From: Komagataeibacter intermedius TF2
GTDB lineage: Bacteria; Pseudomonadota; Alphaproteobacteria; Acetobacterales; Acetobacteraceae
Assembly: GCF_000964425.1 (NCBI RefSeq)
Contig: NZ_BANF01000048.1
Coordinates: forward strand, 1 to 64,000
Direction of reading: 5' to 3'
DNA: 64,000 nucleotides
Positions 53,052-62,418 of this stretch are shown here, piece by piece. The position numbers and the translations under genes are program-made. Each line of letters starts with the position of its first letter. The stretch's first letter is position 1. The notes under the pieces were generated by a model. The model saw only the letters and a list, made by a program, of their open reading frames with translations. It searched no databases and was not told the DNA's origin.

Positions 53052-54212
53052 ATGACACGGATCGCCATGGCCCGCCGTCCGGTTTCCCGGTTGTTGCCAA
53101 TGCTGCTGCTGGGCATGCCTGGCCTGGCCGGACTGGCAACGGGGGCATGCGCGCAGGACGTTGCGGCATCATCCGCCGTGCCGCCCAATCCCTCCCTGTT
53201 CGCCCCGCCGGTGCCGCCGGTGGTGGCGACGGGACCACTGACCTTCGCCCCGCTGGTACGCCAGGTGGGACCGGCGGTGGTGAATATCGCGGTTTCACAG
53301 GATAACCGGAGCGCCACCAGCCACCAGCCCCTGCCGCCCAGCGTGAAGGGCACGCCGTTTGAACACAGGTTTCGTGAACGCATGCGCGCGCATGGGGAGG
53401 AAATGCTGGGTGCGGGCTCGGGCTTCCTGATCGACCCCAGCGGCGTGATCGTGACCAATGCGCATGTGGTGGGGGGCGCCGACCTGATTACCGTGTCCCT
53501 GGCTGATGGCACGGAATTCCCTGCCCATCTGGTCGGCAGCGATGACCTGACGGATATTGCGGTCATCCAGATCCATGCCCCGCACCCCATGCCCTTCGTG
53601 CCATGGGGGGACAGCAGGCTGGTCAATATCGGGGACTGGATCATGGCGGCGGGCAACCCGTTCGGGCTGGGATCATCCGTTACCGCGGGCATCGTGTCGG
53701 CGCGCGGGCGCGATATCGGCACCAGCCCGTTCGATGACTTCCTGCAGATCGACGCCCCGATCAATCCCGGCAATTCCGGTGGTCCGTCATTCAATCTGGG
53801 CGGGCAGGTGGTGGCGGTGAACACGGCCATTGTCTCGCCCACCGGGGGGTCGGTTGGCATCGGGTTTGGCCTTCCGTCCGAAATCGTGGCACCTATTGTG
53901 GAAGAACTGCGCCACAATGGCCATATCGACCGGGGATGGCTGGGTGTTACACTGGCGGACGGCCCGGGACATGACGGCGTGCAGATTGTCGGCATCGACC
54001 GCAACGGGCCGGCCATGAAGGCGCACCTGCATATAGGGGATGTCATTACCGCCGTGAATGATGAACCGATCGATACATCGCGCATGCTGATCCGCTCGAT
54101 CGCGGCGAAACGGCCCCGGTCAACCGTGGTGCTGCATATCCGCCGCCGCCATGACACGCTCAGCCTGCCAGCCTGCGTCGGCCACCGCCCCGACGAGGAC
54201 ATGGAAGACTGA
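53052..54212 (+). CDS. HtrA/Deg-family periplasmic serine protease
   Basis: A 386-residue exported trypsin-fold protease. The N terminus has a signal peptide (LLPMLLLGMPGLAGLATGACA). The catalytic triad is His138 in VTNAHVVGG, Asp168 in DLTDIAVI and Ser242 in GNSGGPSFNLGG. One PDZ domain follows (GWLGVTLADGPG onwards, about 290-375), so it is closer to DegS or one-PDZ HtrA in architecture than to two-PDZ DegP. The protein ends RPDEDMED. Starts at 53016 and 53067 are also possible. The two-component pair downstream suggests that it belongs to an envelope-stress response. Confidence 0.92.
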   Translation: MTRIAMARRPVSRLLPMLLLGMPGLAGLATGACAQDVAASSAVPPNPSLFAPPVPPVVATGPLTFAPLVRQVGPAVVNIAVSQDNRSATSHQPLPPSVKGTPFEHRFRERMRAHGEEMLGAGSGFLIDPSGVIVTNAHVVGGADLITVSLADGTEFPAHLVGSDDLTDIAVIQIHAPHPMPFVPWGDSRLVNIGDWIMAAGNPFGLGSSVTAGIVSARGRDIGTSPFDDFLQIDAPINPGNSGGPSFNLGGQVVAVNTAIVSPTGGSVGIGFGLPSEIVAPIVEELRHNGHIDRGWLGVTLADGPGHDGVQIVGIDRNGPAMKAHLHIGDVITAVNDEPIDTSRMLIRSIAAKRPRSTVVLHIRRRHDTLSLPACVGHRPDEDMED

Positions 54213-54242
54213 CTGACCCCGCCCCAAACGACGTGAGGCAAC

Positions 54243-54923
54243 GTGCATATTCTTGTTGTTGAAGATGATCCCACCGTCCGCAATTTCGTGGCCAAGGGCC
54301 TGAAGGAAGCCGGGCATCTGGTCGAACTGACCGATAACGGCAAGGACGGCCTGTTCATGGCCGTAAGCGAGAAGTTCGACCTGATCATACTTGACCGCAT
54401 GCTGCCCGGCGGCATTGACGGCGTGCGCCTGCTGGAAACCATCCGCGCGCAGAACAACACGACCCCCGTGCTGCTGCTGTCGGCGCTGGCGGATGTGGAT
54501 GACCGCGTGCAGGGACTGAAGGCGGGCGGCGACGATTACGTCACCAAACCCTTCGCCTTCAGCGAACTGCTGGCCCGCGTCGAAGCCCTTGGCCGCCGTG
54601 GCCGGACGGAAGCCGCCCCCCAGACCAAGCTGGAAGTGGCCGACCTTGAAATCGACCTGCTGTCGCGCACCGTCCGCCGTGCGGGCCAGAAGATCGACCT
54701 GCAGCCGCGTGAATTCCGCCTGCTGGAATACCTGACCCGGCACGCGGGGCAGGTCGTGACCCGCACCATGCTGCTGGAAGGCGTGTGGGACTACCACTTC
54801 GACCCGCAGACAAACGTGATTGACGTGCATGTGTCGCGCCTGCGCCAGAAGGTGGACAAGCCGTTCGGCACGCCGCTGATCCATACCATCCGCAATGCGG
54901 GATACATGCTGCGTGCCGAATAG
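54243..54923 (+). CDS. OmpR/PhoB-family response regulator
   Basis: A 226-residue response regulator. The receiver domain has the acidic pocket VVEDD at 6-10, phospho-acceptor Asp51 in IILDRMLPG and the lysine in YVTKPFAF. The C-terminal winged helix (about 130-225) shows FRLLEYLTRHAGQVVTRTML and VDVHVSRLRQKVDKP, the latter with one substitution (IDVHVSRL). It begins with GTG at 54243, with GAGG four bases upstream. It is encoded between the HtrA protease and its cognate histidine kinase, 30 bases either side. Confidence 0.95.
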   Translation: MHILVVEDDPTVRNFVAKGLKEAGHLVELTDNGKDGLFMAVSEKFDLIILDRMLPGGIDGVRLLETIRAQNNTTPVLLLSALADVDDRVQGLKAGGDDYVTKPFAFSELLARVEALGRRGRTEAAPQTKLEVADLEIDLLSRTVRRAGQKIDLQPREFRLLEYLTRHAGQVVTRTMLLEGVWDYHFDPQTNVIDVHVSRLRQKVDKPFGTPLIHTIRNAGYMLRAE

Positions 54924-54953
54924 GCGGCATCCCTGCCCGTGGGCGGGATTGTG

Positions 54954-56531
54954 ATGCCCACCGGTTTCCCCCGCGCCATGCCGCGCCCGTCACGCTGGCG
55001 GGCGTGGCGGTCAGCCAGCCTGCGGTTTTCGCTGGCGTATGGCATGATGTTCGCCCTGTCCTCCATCCTGTTCATGTCCTTCATGTGGTGGGGCACGATC
55101 GGGTTTCTGGAGCGCCAGGTGGAAACCGCCATCAATGCCGATGCCCATGCCCTGGCCGAACGGTGGATGATGGGCGGCCTGCCCACGCTGGCCCTGACTA
55201 TCGAGGACAGGCTGGAGCAGAATCTGGATGACGACGCGATCTACCTCGTCATTGATCCGCAGGGCAATTACCTGACCGGCAACGTGTCGGGATGGCCCGC
55301 CAAGGTGCAGTACACGGACCGCTGGTATTCCCTGCCCGATACGAGGGCGGGCCTGCGCGGCATGGCCGAACTGCATGCCTACCGCCTGCCCGGCACGGCG
55401 CAGAGCCATACGGCAGGCCAGCTGGACAGCGGCTATCGCCTGCTGGTGGGGCGTGACGTGCGCGCGCGTGGCATCCTGCGCCACCTGCTGACCGATTCGC
55501 TGTTATGGGCATGGGTCATGGTGACGCTGCTGGCGGTCAGTGGCGCGGTGCTGGTGCACGGCATTTTCCGCCGCATGGTCAAGACCGTGGCCCGCACGAC
55601 ATCCGCCATTGCCCATGGCGACCTGAGCCGCCGCATGCCGCTGGTCGGCAATGGCGATGAAATGGATCAGGTGGCTGAAGCCATCAATGAAATGCTGGAC
55701 CGGATCGTGCGGCTGATGGATGGCGTGCGGCAGGTCTCCAATTCCATTGCCCATGACCTGCGCACCCCCATCGCCCGCGCACGCACCCAGCTTGAGGATG
55801 CAGCGCTGCATGCCACCACGGATGAGGAACTGCGTGAGGCGATCGAACGCGCGGTGGGCAATCTGGACAACGTCACCGCCGTGTTCGAGGCCCTGCTGCG
55901 CATTGCCCAGATCGAGGCCGGGGCCCGCCGCTCCGCCTTCATGACGTTCGATCTGGTCCCGGTCCTGCGCGATGTGGCCGACCTGTACGAAGCCGTGGCG
56001 GAAGACCATGACATCGCGCTGGCGCTGGACCTGCCTGAAAGCCTGATCTTCCATGGGGACCGTTCCCTGATCCAGCAGGCGGTGGCCAACATGCTGGACA
56101 ACGCCATCAAGTTCTCGCCGCCCGGCGGCACCGTCCACCTGCGCGCGCAGGTGCGCGAACTGGCCCCCGGCCGCATTGTCGGCCCGTCGGGGGAGGGCAT
56201 GCTGGACCTGTGTGTCAGCGACGAGGGAATCGGCATGAGCGAGGCCGACATGGAACGGGCCACAGAACGCTTCTTCCGTGCGGAAAAAGCGCGCAATACC
56301 CCCGGGTCGGGGCTGGGCCTGTCCATGGTGCGGGCCATCGTGCAACTGCATGGGGGACGGATGCACCTGTCGGCGCACAACCCGGGGCTGACGGTTTCAC
56401 TGGCGCTGCCAATCGCGGCCTGCGCGATTTCAGGCATGGAAGAAGATTTTCCATCTCCGCTGCACATATCAGGCATGACGGAAAGGTCACCTTTCTCCCA
56501 TCAGCATGACATGAACAGTAGCGTAAAGTAA
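54954..56531 (+). CDS. Sensor histidine kinase
   Basis: A 525-residue membrane kinase. It has one hydrophobic segment at about 20-45 (FSLAYGMMFALSSILFMSF), a periplasmic sensor of about 135 residues, a second segment near 185-205 (WVMVTLLAVSGAVLVHGIF) and a HAMP domain. The phospho-acceptor His267 is in SIAHDLRTPIARAR. The ATP-binding domain shows ANMLDNAIKFS, SDEGIGMSE and GSGLGLSMVRAIVQLHGG. After the domain end (LTVSLALP) there is an extra tail of about 40 residues without family character. ATG at 54954 is preceded by GGGCGGGA. Its partner is the response regulator just upstream. Confidence 0.93.
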   Translation: MPTGFPRAMPRPSRWRAWRSASLRFSLAYGMMFALSSILFMSFMWWGTIGFLERQVETAINADAHALAERWMMGGLPTLALTIEDRLEQNLDDDAIYLVIDPQGNYLTGNVSGWPAKVQYTDRWYSLPDTRAGLRGMAELHAYRLPGTAQSHTAGQLDSGYRLLVGRDVRARGILRHLLTDSLLWAWVMVTLLAVSGAVLVHGIFRRMVKTVARTTSAIAHGDLSRRMPLVGNGDEMDQVAEAINEMLDRIVRLMDGVRQVSNSIAHDLRTPIARARTQLEDAALHATTDEELREAIERAVGNLDNVTAVFEALLRIAQIEAGARRSAFMTFDLVPVLRDVADLYEAVAEDHDIALALDLPESLIFHGDRSLIQQAVANMLDNAIKFSPPGGTVHLRAQVRELAPGRIVGPSGEGMLDLCVSDEGIGMSEADMERATERFFRAEKARNTPGSGLGLSMVRAIVQLHGGRMHLSAHNPGLTVSLALPIAACAISGMEEDFPSPLHISGMTERSPFSHQHDMNSSVK

Positions 56532-56535
56532 CATC

Positions 56536-56859
56536 ATGAACATGCACCCCGCCATGGCGCCTGCCATCGTTGTGATGAGTTTCTGCCTGTGTGGCGCAGC
56601 CCCGGTCGAGGCAGGCGCCGGGGCGGATGTCATCGCCACACGGGATGGCGCGGACAAGCCCGTGATCATTACCAGCGACACCAAGGCTTACTGTAACCGG
56701 CTGCTGAACATCATCGACGCCTATGGCCCCGCCCTGCCGCAGGATGTGGATAGCCTGCGCACGCAGGGAGAAGACATGTGCCGCGAGGGGCGAATCCGTT
56801 CAGGGATCGTGCGCCTGCGTCGTGCGTTGGTTGAACTGAAGGAGACCACGCATTCATGA
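56536..56859 (+). CDS. Small exported protein, unknown function
   Basis: A 107-residue protein with an N-terminal signal sequence (APAIVVMSFCLCGAAPVEAG, cleavage near residue 27). The mature part has two cysteines, in TKAYCNRLLNIID and EDMCREGRIRSG, probably forming a disulfide between two helices. It ends with GIVRLRRALVELKETTHS. I recall similar short proteins in acetic acid bacteria but cannot name a family. It begins four bases after the kinase stop and overlaps the SIMPL gene, so it is part of the same operon. Confidence 0.75.
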   Translation: MNMHPAMAPAIVVMSFCLCGAAPVEAGAGADVIATRDGADKPVIITSDTKAYCNRLLNIIDAYGPALPQDVDSLRTQGEDMCREGRIRSGIVRLRRALVELKETTHS

Positions 56860-57617
56860 CTTTTTCCCCTTTGACGCTTTTTGCCCGCCACAGCCTGCGC
56901 ATCGTGCTGCCCGGCATGCTGGTGGCGGCAACGCTGCATCCGGCAGGTGGCATGGCCCAGACCCAGTCCGTAAATACCATTCCCCCCAATGCAACCGAAC
57001 TGGACCTGTCCGCGTCCGGCACGGTGCAGGCCCAGCCTGATGAACTGACGGCCACGTTCATGGCCGAAGCCCGGGCCGACACGGCCGCCAGCGCACAGGC
57101 GCAGGTCAATGCACTGGTGGGCAAGGTCACGGCAGCCAGCGCCCATGCATCGGGACTGACCCTGAATGCCGAGTCGTATTTCGTGCACCATGATGATGGC
57201 GACAGGCAGCAGAACCGAAAGCCGCAATGGGTCGCACGCCAGAGCATCCGCCTGACCGCCACCGACGGCAAGGTGCTGCTGCCGCTGGTGGGCCAGTTAC
57301 AGGCTGATAACCTGGCCCTGACCCGGCTGGACTGGTCGCTTTCGCGCGAACGGCGGGCGGACCTGACCCGCAAGGCCGAAACGCTGGCCCTGCAGGACAT
57401 GCAGCAGCGCGCGCAGGCGGCTGCCAGCACGCTGAAGCTGACCGTTGCCTCCATCCGTACCGTGACGCTGGAAGACCAGAACATGCCGCGCCCGATGCCC
57501 ATGATGATGATGGCGCGCGCCGCCAGCGTTGACATGCCCGGCCCCGAAGCCCCAACCGGCATGCAGGATGTTACGGCAACCGTCCGCGCCACACTGATCC
57601 TGAAGCCCGCCGGATAA
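56856..57617 (+). CDS. SIMPL domain-containing exported protein (DUF541)
   Basis: A 253-residue protein with a signal peptide ending near GGMAQ. The mature part opens with ATELDLSASGTVQAQPDELTATF, the standard first strand of SIMPL/DUF541 proteins, then AQAQVNALVGKVTAA and RQSIRLTATDGKVLLPLV. The C-terminal strands include PTGMQDVTATVRATLIL. These periplasmic or outer-membrane proteins of unclear function include BP26 of Brucella, which forms oligomeric channels. The start overlaps the stop of the small exported protein. It closes the HtrA-two-component operon. Confidence 0.88.
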   Translation: MTFSPLTLFARHSLRIVLPGMLVAATLHPAGGMAQTQSVNTIPPNATELDLSASGTVQAQPDELTATFMAEARADTAASAQAQVNALVGKVTAASAHASGLTLNAESYFVHHDDGDRQQNRKPQWVARQSIRLTATDGKVLLPLVGQLQADNLALTRLDWSLSRERRADLTRKAETLALQDMQQRAQAAASTLKLTVASIRTVTLEDQNMPRPMPMMMMARAASVDMPGPEAPTGMQDVTATVRATLILKPAG

Positions 57618-57631
57618 GAAAAATGAGCGAA

Positions 57632-57692
57632 CGTTTCTGGTGAGGCTTTTTTCAGAATGCTTCAGAAAACGCCGCCTGTCTGAACAGGCGGC
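57632..57692. repeat. Short dispersed repeat element, copy 2, with hairpin
   Basis: The element begins CGTTTCTGGTGA, has a T-rich centre and reaches CAGAAAACGCC at 57673, so that CGTTTCTG and CAGAAAACG form near-inverted ends. A perfect nine-base hairpin GCCGCCTGT/ACAGGCGGC (57671-57692) follows directly. The start and end match the element at 48123. It lies between convergent SIMPL and infC genes. Similar repeats are, from memory, common in Komagataeibacter genomes. Confidence 0.55.
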
Positions 57693-57818
57693 CCCGGACA
57701 CCTCTGCTGTTTTTACCTGTGAATGATTCGACCAGACCCGCGTGACGGAAAAAGCTGCCTGACACATGGCGTGCGGCCATCTGCGTCCATCCCTGTTCAT
57801 CCAGCATGCAGTACATAC

Positions 57819-57855
57819 AAAAAAGGCCCGGTGGAATAACGCCACCGGGCCTTTT
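57819..57855 (-). terminator. Rho-independent terminator of infC
   Basis: On the minus strand GGCCCGGTGG pairs with CCACCGGGCC (57825-57834 with 57842-57851), followed by six T residues. It lies 30 bases past the infC stop and would end the thrS-infC transcript, so rpmI and rplT do not follow as they do in many bacteria. Confidence 0.92.
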
Positions 57856-57881
57856 CATAACACAGATACGTGGGCCTGCCC

Positions 57882-58418
57882 TTAACGCGGGGCAAGCACC
57901 ATGATCATCTGGCGGTTTTCAAGCTTGGGCATATGCTCAACCTTGGCAATCTCATCCATTTCCGCGCGGATGCGCTCCAGAACCTTCACACCCAGATCCT
58001 GATGCGCCATTTCACGGCCACGGAAGCGAAGGGTCACCTTCACCTTGTCGCCTTCGCCAATGAAGGTCTTCATGGCGCGCATCTTCACCTGATAATCATT
58101 TTCGTCAATGTTCGGACGAACCTTGACTTCCTTGATTTCGATGACTTTCTGCTTCTTGCGCGCTTCGTTACGCTTCTTCTGCTGTTCGTACTTGAACTTC
58201 CCGTAGTCAAGGACCTTCGCCACGGGCGGCTCGGCATTCGGACTGATTTCCAGAAGATCAAGGCCAACGGAATAGGCACGGGCCAGCGCATCACGCGTGG
58301 ACATGATGCCCAGCATCTCGCCTTCTTCGTCGATCAGACGGACCTGCGGTACGCGGATCTCTTCATTGACACGGGGGCCCTCTCGATTTGGCGGAGTGGG
58401 CATCGGGGGTCTGGCTAT
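57882..58418 (-). CDS. infC: Translation initiation factor IF-3, probable ATA start
   Basis: A 178-residue IF-3, which binds the 30S subunit and checks start-codon pairing. The N-terminal domain has [17 protein letters not shown] and the C-terminal domain [18 protein letters not shown] and [18 protein letters not shown]. The start is placed at ATA (58418), because AGGAG lies six bases upstream and the encoded ARPPMPTPP fits the family N terminus. The upstream ATG at 58442 and the internal ATG at 58403 lack a Shine-Dalgarno. IF-3 discriminates against rare start codons, so an ATA start would give autoregulation like the AUU of E. coli infC. Confidence 0.92.
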   Translation of the reverse strand: MARPPMPTPPNREGPRVNEEIRVPQVRLIDEEGEMLGIMSTRDALARAYSVGLDLLEISPNAEPPVAKVLDYGKFKYEQQKKRNEARKKQKVIEIKEVKVRPNIDENDYQVKMRAMKTFIGEGDKVKVTLRFRGREMAHQDLGVKVLERIRAEMDEIAKVEHMPKLENRQMIMVLAPR

Positions 58419-58429
58419 GGTCAGCTCCT
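58416..58429 (-). promoter_or_regulatory. Shine-Dalgarno and non-canonical ATA start of infC
   Basis: On the minus strand AGGAG (58425-58429) is followed after six bases by ATA (58416-58418), then GCC AGA CCC CCG. This is the only position in the 5' region with ideal spacing from a strong ribosome binding site. Confidence 0.65.
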
Positions 58430-58628
58430 GTAACTGTTTCATTCAAACGGCAGATAAGGCCATCCCCGATACCGACGCATCCATGGCCGGAACCACGGCA
58501 GATGCGCAGGCAAGGCATGACCTTACATTATGGAAAGATATGTGACGCAAAGACACGCCACAGATCAAGTACTGTCTTGTCCCGTACCTGCGAAAACAGC
58601 CATGCAATCGCGGCACGGAACCAGGCGG

Positions 58629-60563
58629 TCAGCCGCGTTCCCTGCGGATATCGGGTGGCAGGGCTTCATATGCAAGGGCGGACACCGCTTCTTCCAGCGG
58701 CAGCACCTCCTGCGCCTTGCCGCCAAGGCGGCGCAGGGCGACGGTGTTTTCCTCCGCTTCCTTGCGACCGACCACCAGAATCACCGGAACACGCGCCAGG
58801 CTGTGTTCGCGAATCTTGGCGTTGATCTTTTCGTTCCGCAGGTCGGCTTCCACCACCAGCCCCGCCTTGCGCAGGCTGTCGGTCACATGTTGGGCATAAT
58901 CCGCCGCATCGGTCACGATGGATGCCACCACCACCTGCACCGGCGCCAGCCACAGCGGGAAACGGCCCGCATGCTGTTCGATCAGGATACCAAGGAATCG
59001 CTCGAACGACCCCAGAATCGCCCGGTGCAGCATGACCGGACGATGGCGCGCACTGTCTTCCCCCACATAGGACGCATCCAGCCGTTCGGGCAGCACGTAA
59101 TCAACCTGCAGCGTGCCGCACTGCCAGTCACGGCCAATGGCGTCGCGCAGCACGAATTCCAGCTTCGGGCCATAGAACGCGCCCTCGCCCGGGTTGTGTT
59201 CATAGGTCACGCCCGCCATGTCGCAGGCGACCTTCAGCGCATTTTCCGCACGGTCCCATGTCGCGTCGTCACCGGCGCGCTGTTCGGGACGGTCAGCGAA
59301 TTTCACACGGAAGTGTTCGAATCCAAGGTCCTGGTATACATCGGCCAGCATGCGCACGAAACGCGCGGTTTCATCGGCGATCTGGTCTTCGGTACAGAAG
59401 ATATGCGCATCATCCTGCGTGAAACCACGCACGCGCATGATGCCGTGCAGCGCGCCCGACGGCTCGTACCGATGACACGCCCCGAATTCCGCCATACGCA
59501 GCGGCAGTTCACGATAGGACCGCAGGCCATGGCGGAAAATCTGCACATGGCACGGGCAGTTCATCGGCTTCAGGGCGAGGGTCTTGTCCTCATCCTCGAC
59601 AGTGGCGATGAACATGTGTTCGCGGTACTTGTCCCAGTGCCCGGACGCTTCCCACAGGGCGCGGTCAACAAGCTGCGGGGTGCGCACTTCCTGATAGCCA
59701 TTCGTATTCTGCGCGCGGCGCATGTAGTCCTGCAGCACCGAATACAGCCGCCAGCCCTTGGGGTGCCAGAAGATCTGGCCCACGGCTTCTTCCTGAATGT
59801 GGAACAGGTCCATCTCGCGCCCGATGCGGCGGTGGTCGCGGCGCTCGGCTTCCTCCAGCTGGTGCAGGTGCGCCTCGAGTTCCTTGCGGTCACGCCATGC
59901 CGTACCATAGATCCGGGTCAGCATGGGGTTGCGGTGGTCGCCGCGCCAGTAGGCACCCGCCACCTTCATCAGCTTGAAGGCATTGCCCACATCCGCCGTG
60001 CCACGCAGGTGCGGCCCACGGCACAGGTCCAGCCACTCACCCTGACGGTAGATGGAGATTTCCTCATCTTCGGGCAGGTCACGGATCAGTTCGGCCTTGA
60101 AGCGCTCGCCCCTGTCCTCAAAGAACTGGATGGCTTTCTCACGCGGCCATGTCTCGCGCACGAATGGTTCGTTCGCGGCCACGATTTCGCCCATGCGCTT
60201 TTCAATCGCGGCGAAATCCTCAGGCGTGAACGGCTCGTTGCGGTAGAAATCGTAATAGAACCCGTTTTCGATCGACGGGCCGATCGTGACCTGGGTTCCG
60301 GGAAACAGCGACTGCACGGCTTCCGCCAGCACATGGGCCGCGTCATGGCGGATCATTTCCAGCGCCTCGGGGTCCTTGCGCGTCACAAAGCGGACCTTTG
60401 CGTCATGGTCGATCTCGCGACCGATATCCATAAGCTTGCCATCCACTTCCATGGCAAGGGCGGCGCGGGCCAGGCCGGCCCCGATGGACTGCGCCACGGT
60501 CGTGCCCGTCACTGCCCCGTCAAAGCGGCGAACGGATCCGTCAGGCAGGGTTATGGCAGGCAT
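58629..60563 (-). CDS. thrS: Threonyl-tRNA synthetase
   Basis: A 644-residue class II synthetase. The N-terminal TGS domain starts [17 protein letters not shown]. The editing domain contains the HxxxH pair in [13 protein letters not shown], and the catalytic core has motif 2 in the stretch [15 protein letters not shown] with the zinc ligands in [10 protein letters not shown] and nearby histidines. The C-terminal anticodon domain begins [12 protein letters not shown]. Length and order are standard. It follows the GT9 gene by 42 bases on the same strand and precedes infC, the conserved thrS-infC pair, with a 210-base gap that probably holds an infC promoter. Confidence 0.97.
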   Translation of the reverse strand: MPAITLPDGSVRRFDGAVTGTTVAQSIGAGLARAALAMEVDGKLMDIGREIDHDAKVRFVTRKDPEALEMIRHDAAHVLAEAVQSLFPGTQVTIGPSIENGFYYDFYRNEPFTPEDFAAIEKRMGEIVAANEPFVRETWPREKAIQFFEDRGERFKAELIRDLPEDEEISIYRQGEWLDLCRGPHLRGTADVGNAFKLMKVAGAYWRGDHRNPMLTRIYGTAWRDRKELEAHLHQLEEAERRDHRRIGREMDLFHIQEEAVGQIFWHPKGWRLYSVLQDYMRRAQNTNGYQEVRTPQLVDRALWEASGHWDKYREHMFIATVEDEDKTLALKPMNCPCHVQIFRHGLRSYRELPLRMAEFGACHRYEPSGALHGIMRVRGFTQDDAHIFCTEDQIADETARFVRMLADVYQDLGFEHFRVKFADRPEQRAGDDATWDRAENALKVACDMAGVTYEHNPGEGAFYGPKLEFVLRDAIGRDWQCGTLQVDYVLPERLDASYVGEDSARHRPVMLHRAILGSFERFLGILIEQHAGRFPLWLAPVQVVVASIVTDAADYAQHVTDSLRKAGLVVEADLRNEKINAKIREHSLARVPVILVVGRKEAEENTVALRRLGGKAQEVLPLEEAVSALAYEALPPDIRRERG

Positions 60564-60605
60564 GGCTTCATTGCTCCGGTAAGAAGATATTCCGCTGTAA
60601 TGGCG

Positions 60606-61508
60606 TCAGGCGAGCGTCGCCGCAACCCTGTCAACGCGCAGAGTTGCCAGATCACGCACATAAATGACCCGCACCTGCCCCGCATGCTGGCCCACGGGCG
60701 CGGTCAGCGCGGGGTTGCTGTCGGCCGAAAACAGCACGGTGCAGGGCACGCCCAGGGCGGCTGCCAGATGCATGGGGCCGGTGTCATTGCCCACGGCGCA
60801 GGCCGCGCGCGCCATCACGCCCCCCAGTTCCAGCAGCGATGTCCGCCCCGTCAGGTCCAACGCAGCAGGACAGGCTGCGCGGATGGTGGCGGCAAGCGGC
60901 CCCTCCCCCCGGCTGCCCACGATCACGGGCAGCATGCCGCATGCGTGCATGCGCTGCGCGAGGGCCGCATACCGTTCCACCGGCCAGCGTTTGGCCGGAC
61001 GGTGCGCCGCCGCCCCCGGCACCAGCACGCCATAGGGCGCGGGCAGGACAGGGCCGCCCTGCGCCAGCCACGACAGGTCGGGCACCGGCAGGCTGTCGAG
61101 TCCCGCATGCCGCAACTGATCGCGCTGGCGTGCGCGGGTATGCATGACGCGCCGTTGCGGACTGTCATGCACCGCCTGCGCGCCACGCCCGATTCCTGAC
61201 CATGTCTTCATGCCCGACAGGTGGAAATACCGCGTACTGCGCCCCGATGTCTGCAGATCATAGATAAAGTCATAGGACCGCAGCAGCCGACGCAGCGCCA
61301 TGACCGCGCGCAGGTCATGCCATGGCGGCCTGCGGTCAACATGTACATGGTCGAACCACGGCGCATGCCGCGCAAGGTCAGCGAAGGGCGCCTGCGTCAG
61401 CAGGTCCACCCGGTCATGCGCATGGCGGGCGCGAATGGCCGCGAACGGCGCGAAGGACTGGATGAAATCGCCCAGCGCGCCCAGCCGGATCACCAGGATA
61501 CGGGCCAT
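60606..61508 (-). CDS. Glycosyltransferase family 9 (heptosyltransferase-like)
   Basis: A 300-residue GT-B protein. It starts ARILVIRLGALGDFIQSFAPF, the nucleotide-sugar family signature of ADP-heptose:LPS heptosyltransferases. The acceptor/donor loop GNDTGPMHLAAALGVPCTVLF is close to the C terminus. It would add heptose or a related sugar to lipopolysaccharide core, but donor and acceptor are not certain. ATG at 61508 is chosen by family start. It lies four bases after the TPR gene and 42 before thrS. Confidence 0.9.
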   Translation of the reverse strand: MARILVIRLGALGDFIQSFAPFAAIRARHAHDRVDLLTQAPFADLARHAPWFDHVHVDRRPPWHDLRAVMALRRLLRSYDFIYDLQTSGRSTRYFHLSGMKTWSGIGRGAQAVHDSPQRRVMHTRARQRDQLRHAGLDSLPVPDLSWLAQGGPVLPAPYGVLVPGAAAHRPAKRWPVERYAALAQRMHACGMLPVIVGSRGEGPLAATIRAACPAALDLTGRTSLLELGGVMARAACAVGNDTGPMHLAAALGVPCTVLFSADSNPALTAPVGQHAGQVRVIYVRDLATLRVDRVAATLA

Positions 61509-61512
61509 GGGA

Positions 61513-62418
61513 TCAGGGTGCCTCGGGGTCGGTTTCAAGCAGCGACAGGTCCTGCCGCGCAAGATCGGCCTCGTCCGAATCCGGGGACAGCGTCACCACG
61601 TCCTGCCAGTCGGCGCGCGCCTGCGCCATCTGTCCTTCACGCTGGTACAGGATGCCGCGTTCCAGCAGGGCGGCCCCATTGCGGGGCATGTCCTTCAGGG
61701 CGGCGTTGATGTCGGTCATGGCCTGCTCGATCCGTCCCATCCTGCGCCATGCGGCAGCGCGCGCGATCAGCGCCTCATCACGTTCCACCGGAACGGGTGG
61801 CAGCGGCGTCAGGGTGTCTATCGCGCGCTGTGGCTGGTCCAGTTCAACCGCGACCCGCGCATAGACCAGCCGCAGCGGCACGTCCCCCGGCTCCAGCGTC
61901 AGGCCATAGGTCGCGCTGTCGAATGCCTGTTTCGGGCTGTCATCCGCCTGCCATGCCCGCGCCGCCTGTTCGGCCACGGCGGCGCGGCGGCGCAGGGACT
62001 GCGGAGTATCCGCCTGCGCGGCCGCATTGGGCATGACCGAATCCCCCATGGGCCAGCCGGACACATGCGACAGGCGATCCAGCGAGGCCGCCGCCGTCGC
62101 CACATCCCCCAGTTCCATACGCGCGAGGGCTTCACACTGCTGCGCCTCCAGCCCGCCACCATGGGCCAGCCAGTCCTCGGCATAATCCCGCGCGCCATCG
62201 GGATCATCAGACAGGGTGGTGGTGCACCGGGCGAAACTCCACGCCTCGCGTGGTGCGTCCGCGTGTCCCGGTTCGGGGGGGGCAGCTGGCGATGGGGCTA
62301 CCTGCTGCGCCGTCTCCGCCGCCCGTGCGCGACTACATGCGGCATTGCCCGGCGGCAGCGCGCAGACCCCCGCCATCATTGCCCACGCGACGGTCAGGAC
62401 CCGGCACCCCGCCCGCAT
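61513..62418 (-). CDS. Exported tetratricopeptide-repeat protein
   Basis: A protein of about 301 residues. The signal peptide is CRVLTVAWAMMAGVCALPPG, if the start is at 62418; a start at 62514 would add 32 residues. Helical repeats of TPR or Sel1 type follow, for example CEALARMELGDVATAAASLDRL, then RAAAWRRMGRIEQAMTDINA and GILYQREGQMAQARADWQDV, the last two with canonical TPR spacing. The C terminus reads DEADLARQDLSLLETD. It presumably acts in the periplasm as a scaffold; the partner is unknown. It is followed after four bases by the GT9 gene, and its upstream region faces the divergent GT4 gene. Confidence 0.8.
   Translation of the reverse strand: MRAGCRVLTVAWAMMAGVCALPPGNAACSRARAAETAQQVAPSPAAPPEPGHADAPREAWSFARCTTTLSDDPDGARDYAEDWLAHGGGLEAQQCEALARMELGDVATAAASLDRLSHVSGWPMGDSVMPNAAAQADTPQSLRRRAAVAEQAARAWQADDSPKQAFDSATYGLTLEPGDVPLRLVYARVAVELDQPQRAIDTLTPLPPVPVERDEALIARAAAWRRMGRIEQAMTDINAALKDMPRNGAALLERGILYQREGQMAQARADWQDVVTLSPDSDEADLARQDLSLLETDPEAP

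Noticed and set aside
58530-61199. An 889-codon open frame on the plus strand opposite thrS and the GT9 gene
   Set aside because: It mirrors two well-supported genes on the other strand, is rich in His, Arg and Gln as expected for antisense of GC-rich genes, and has no domain.
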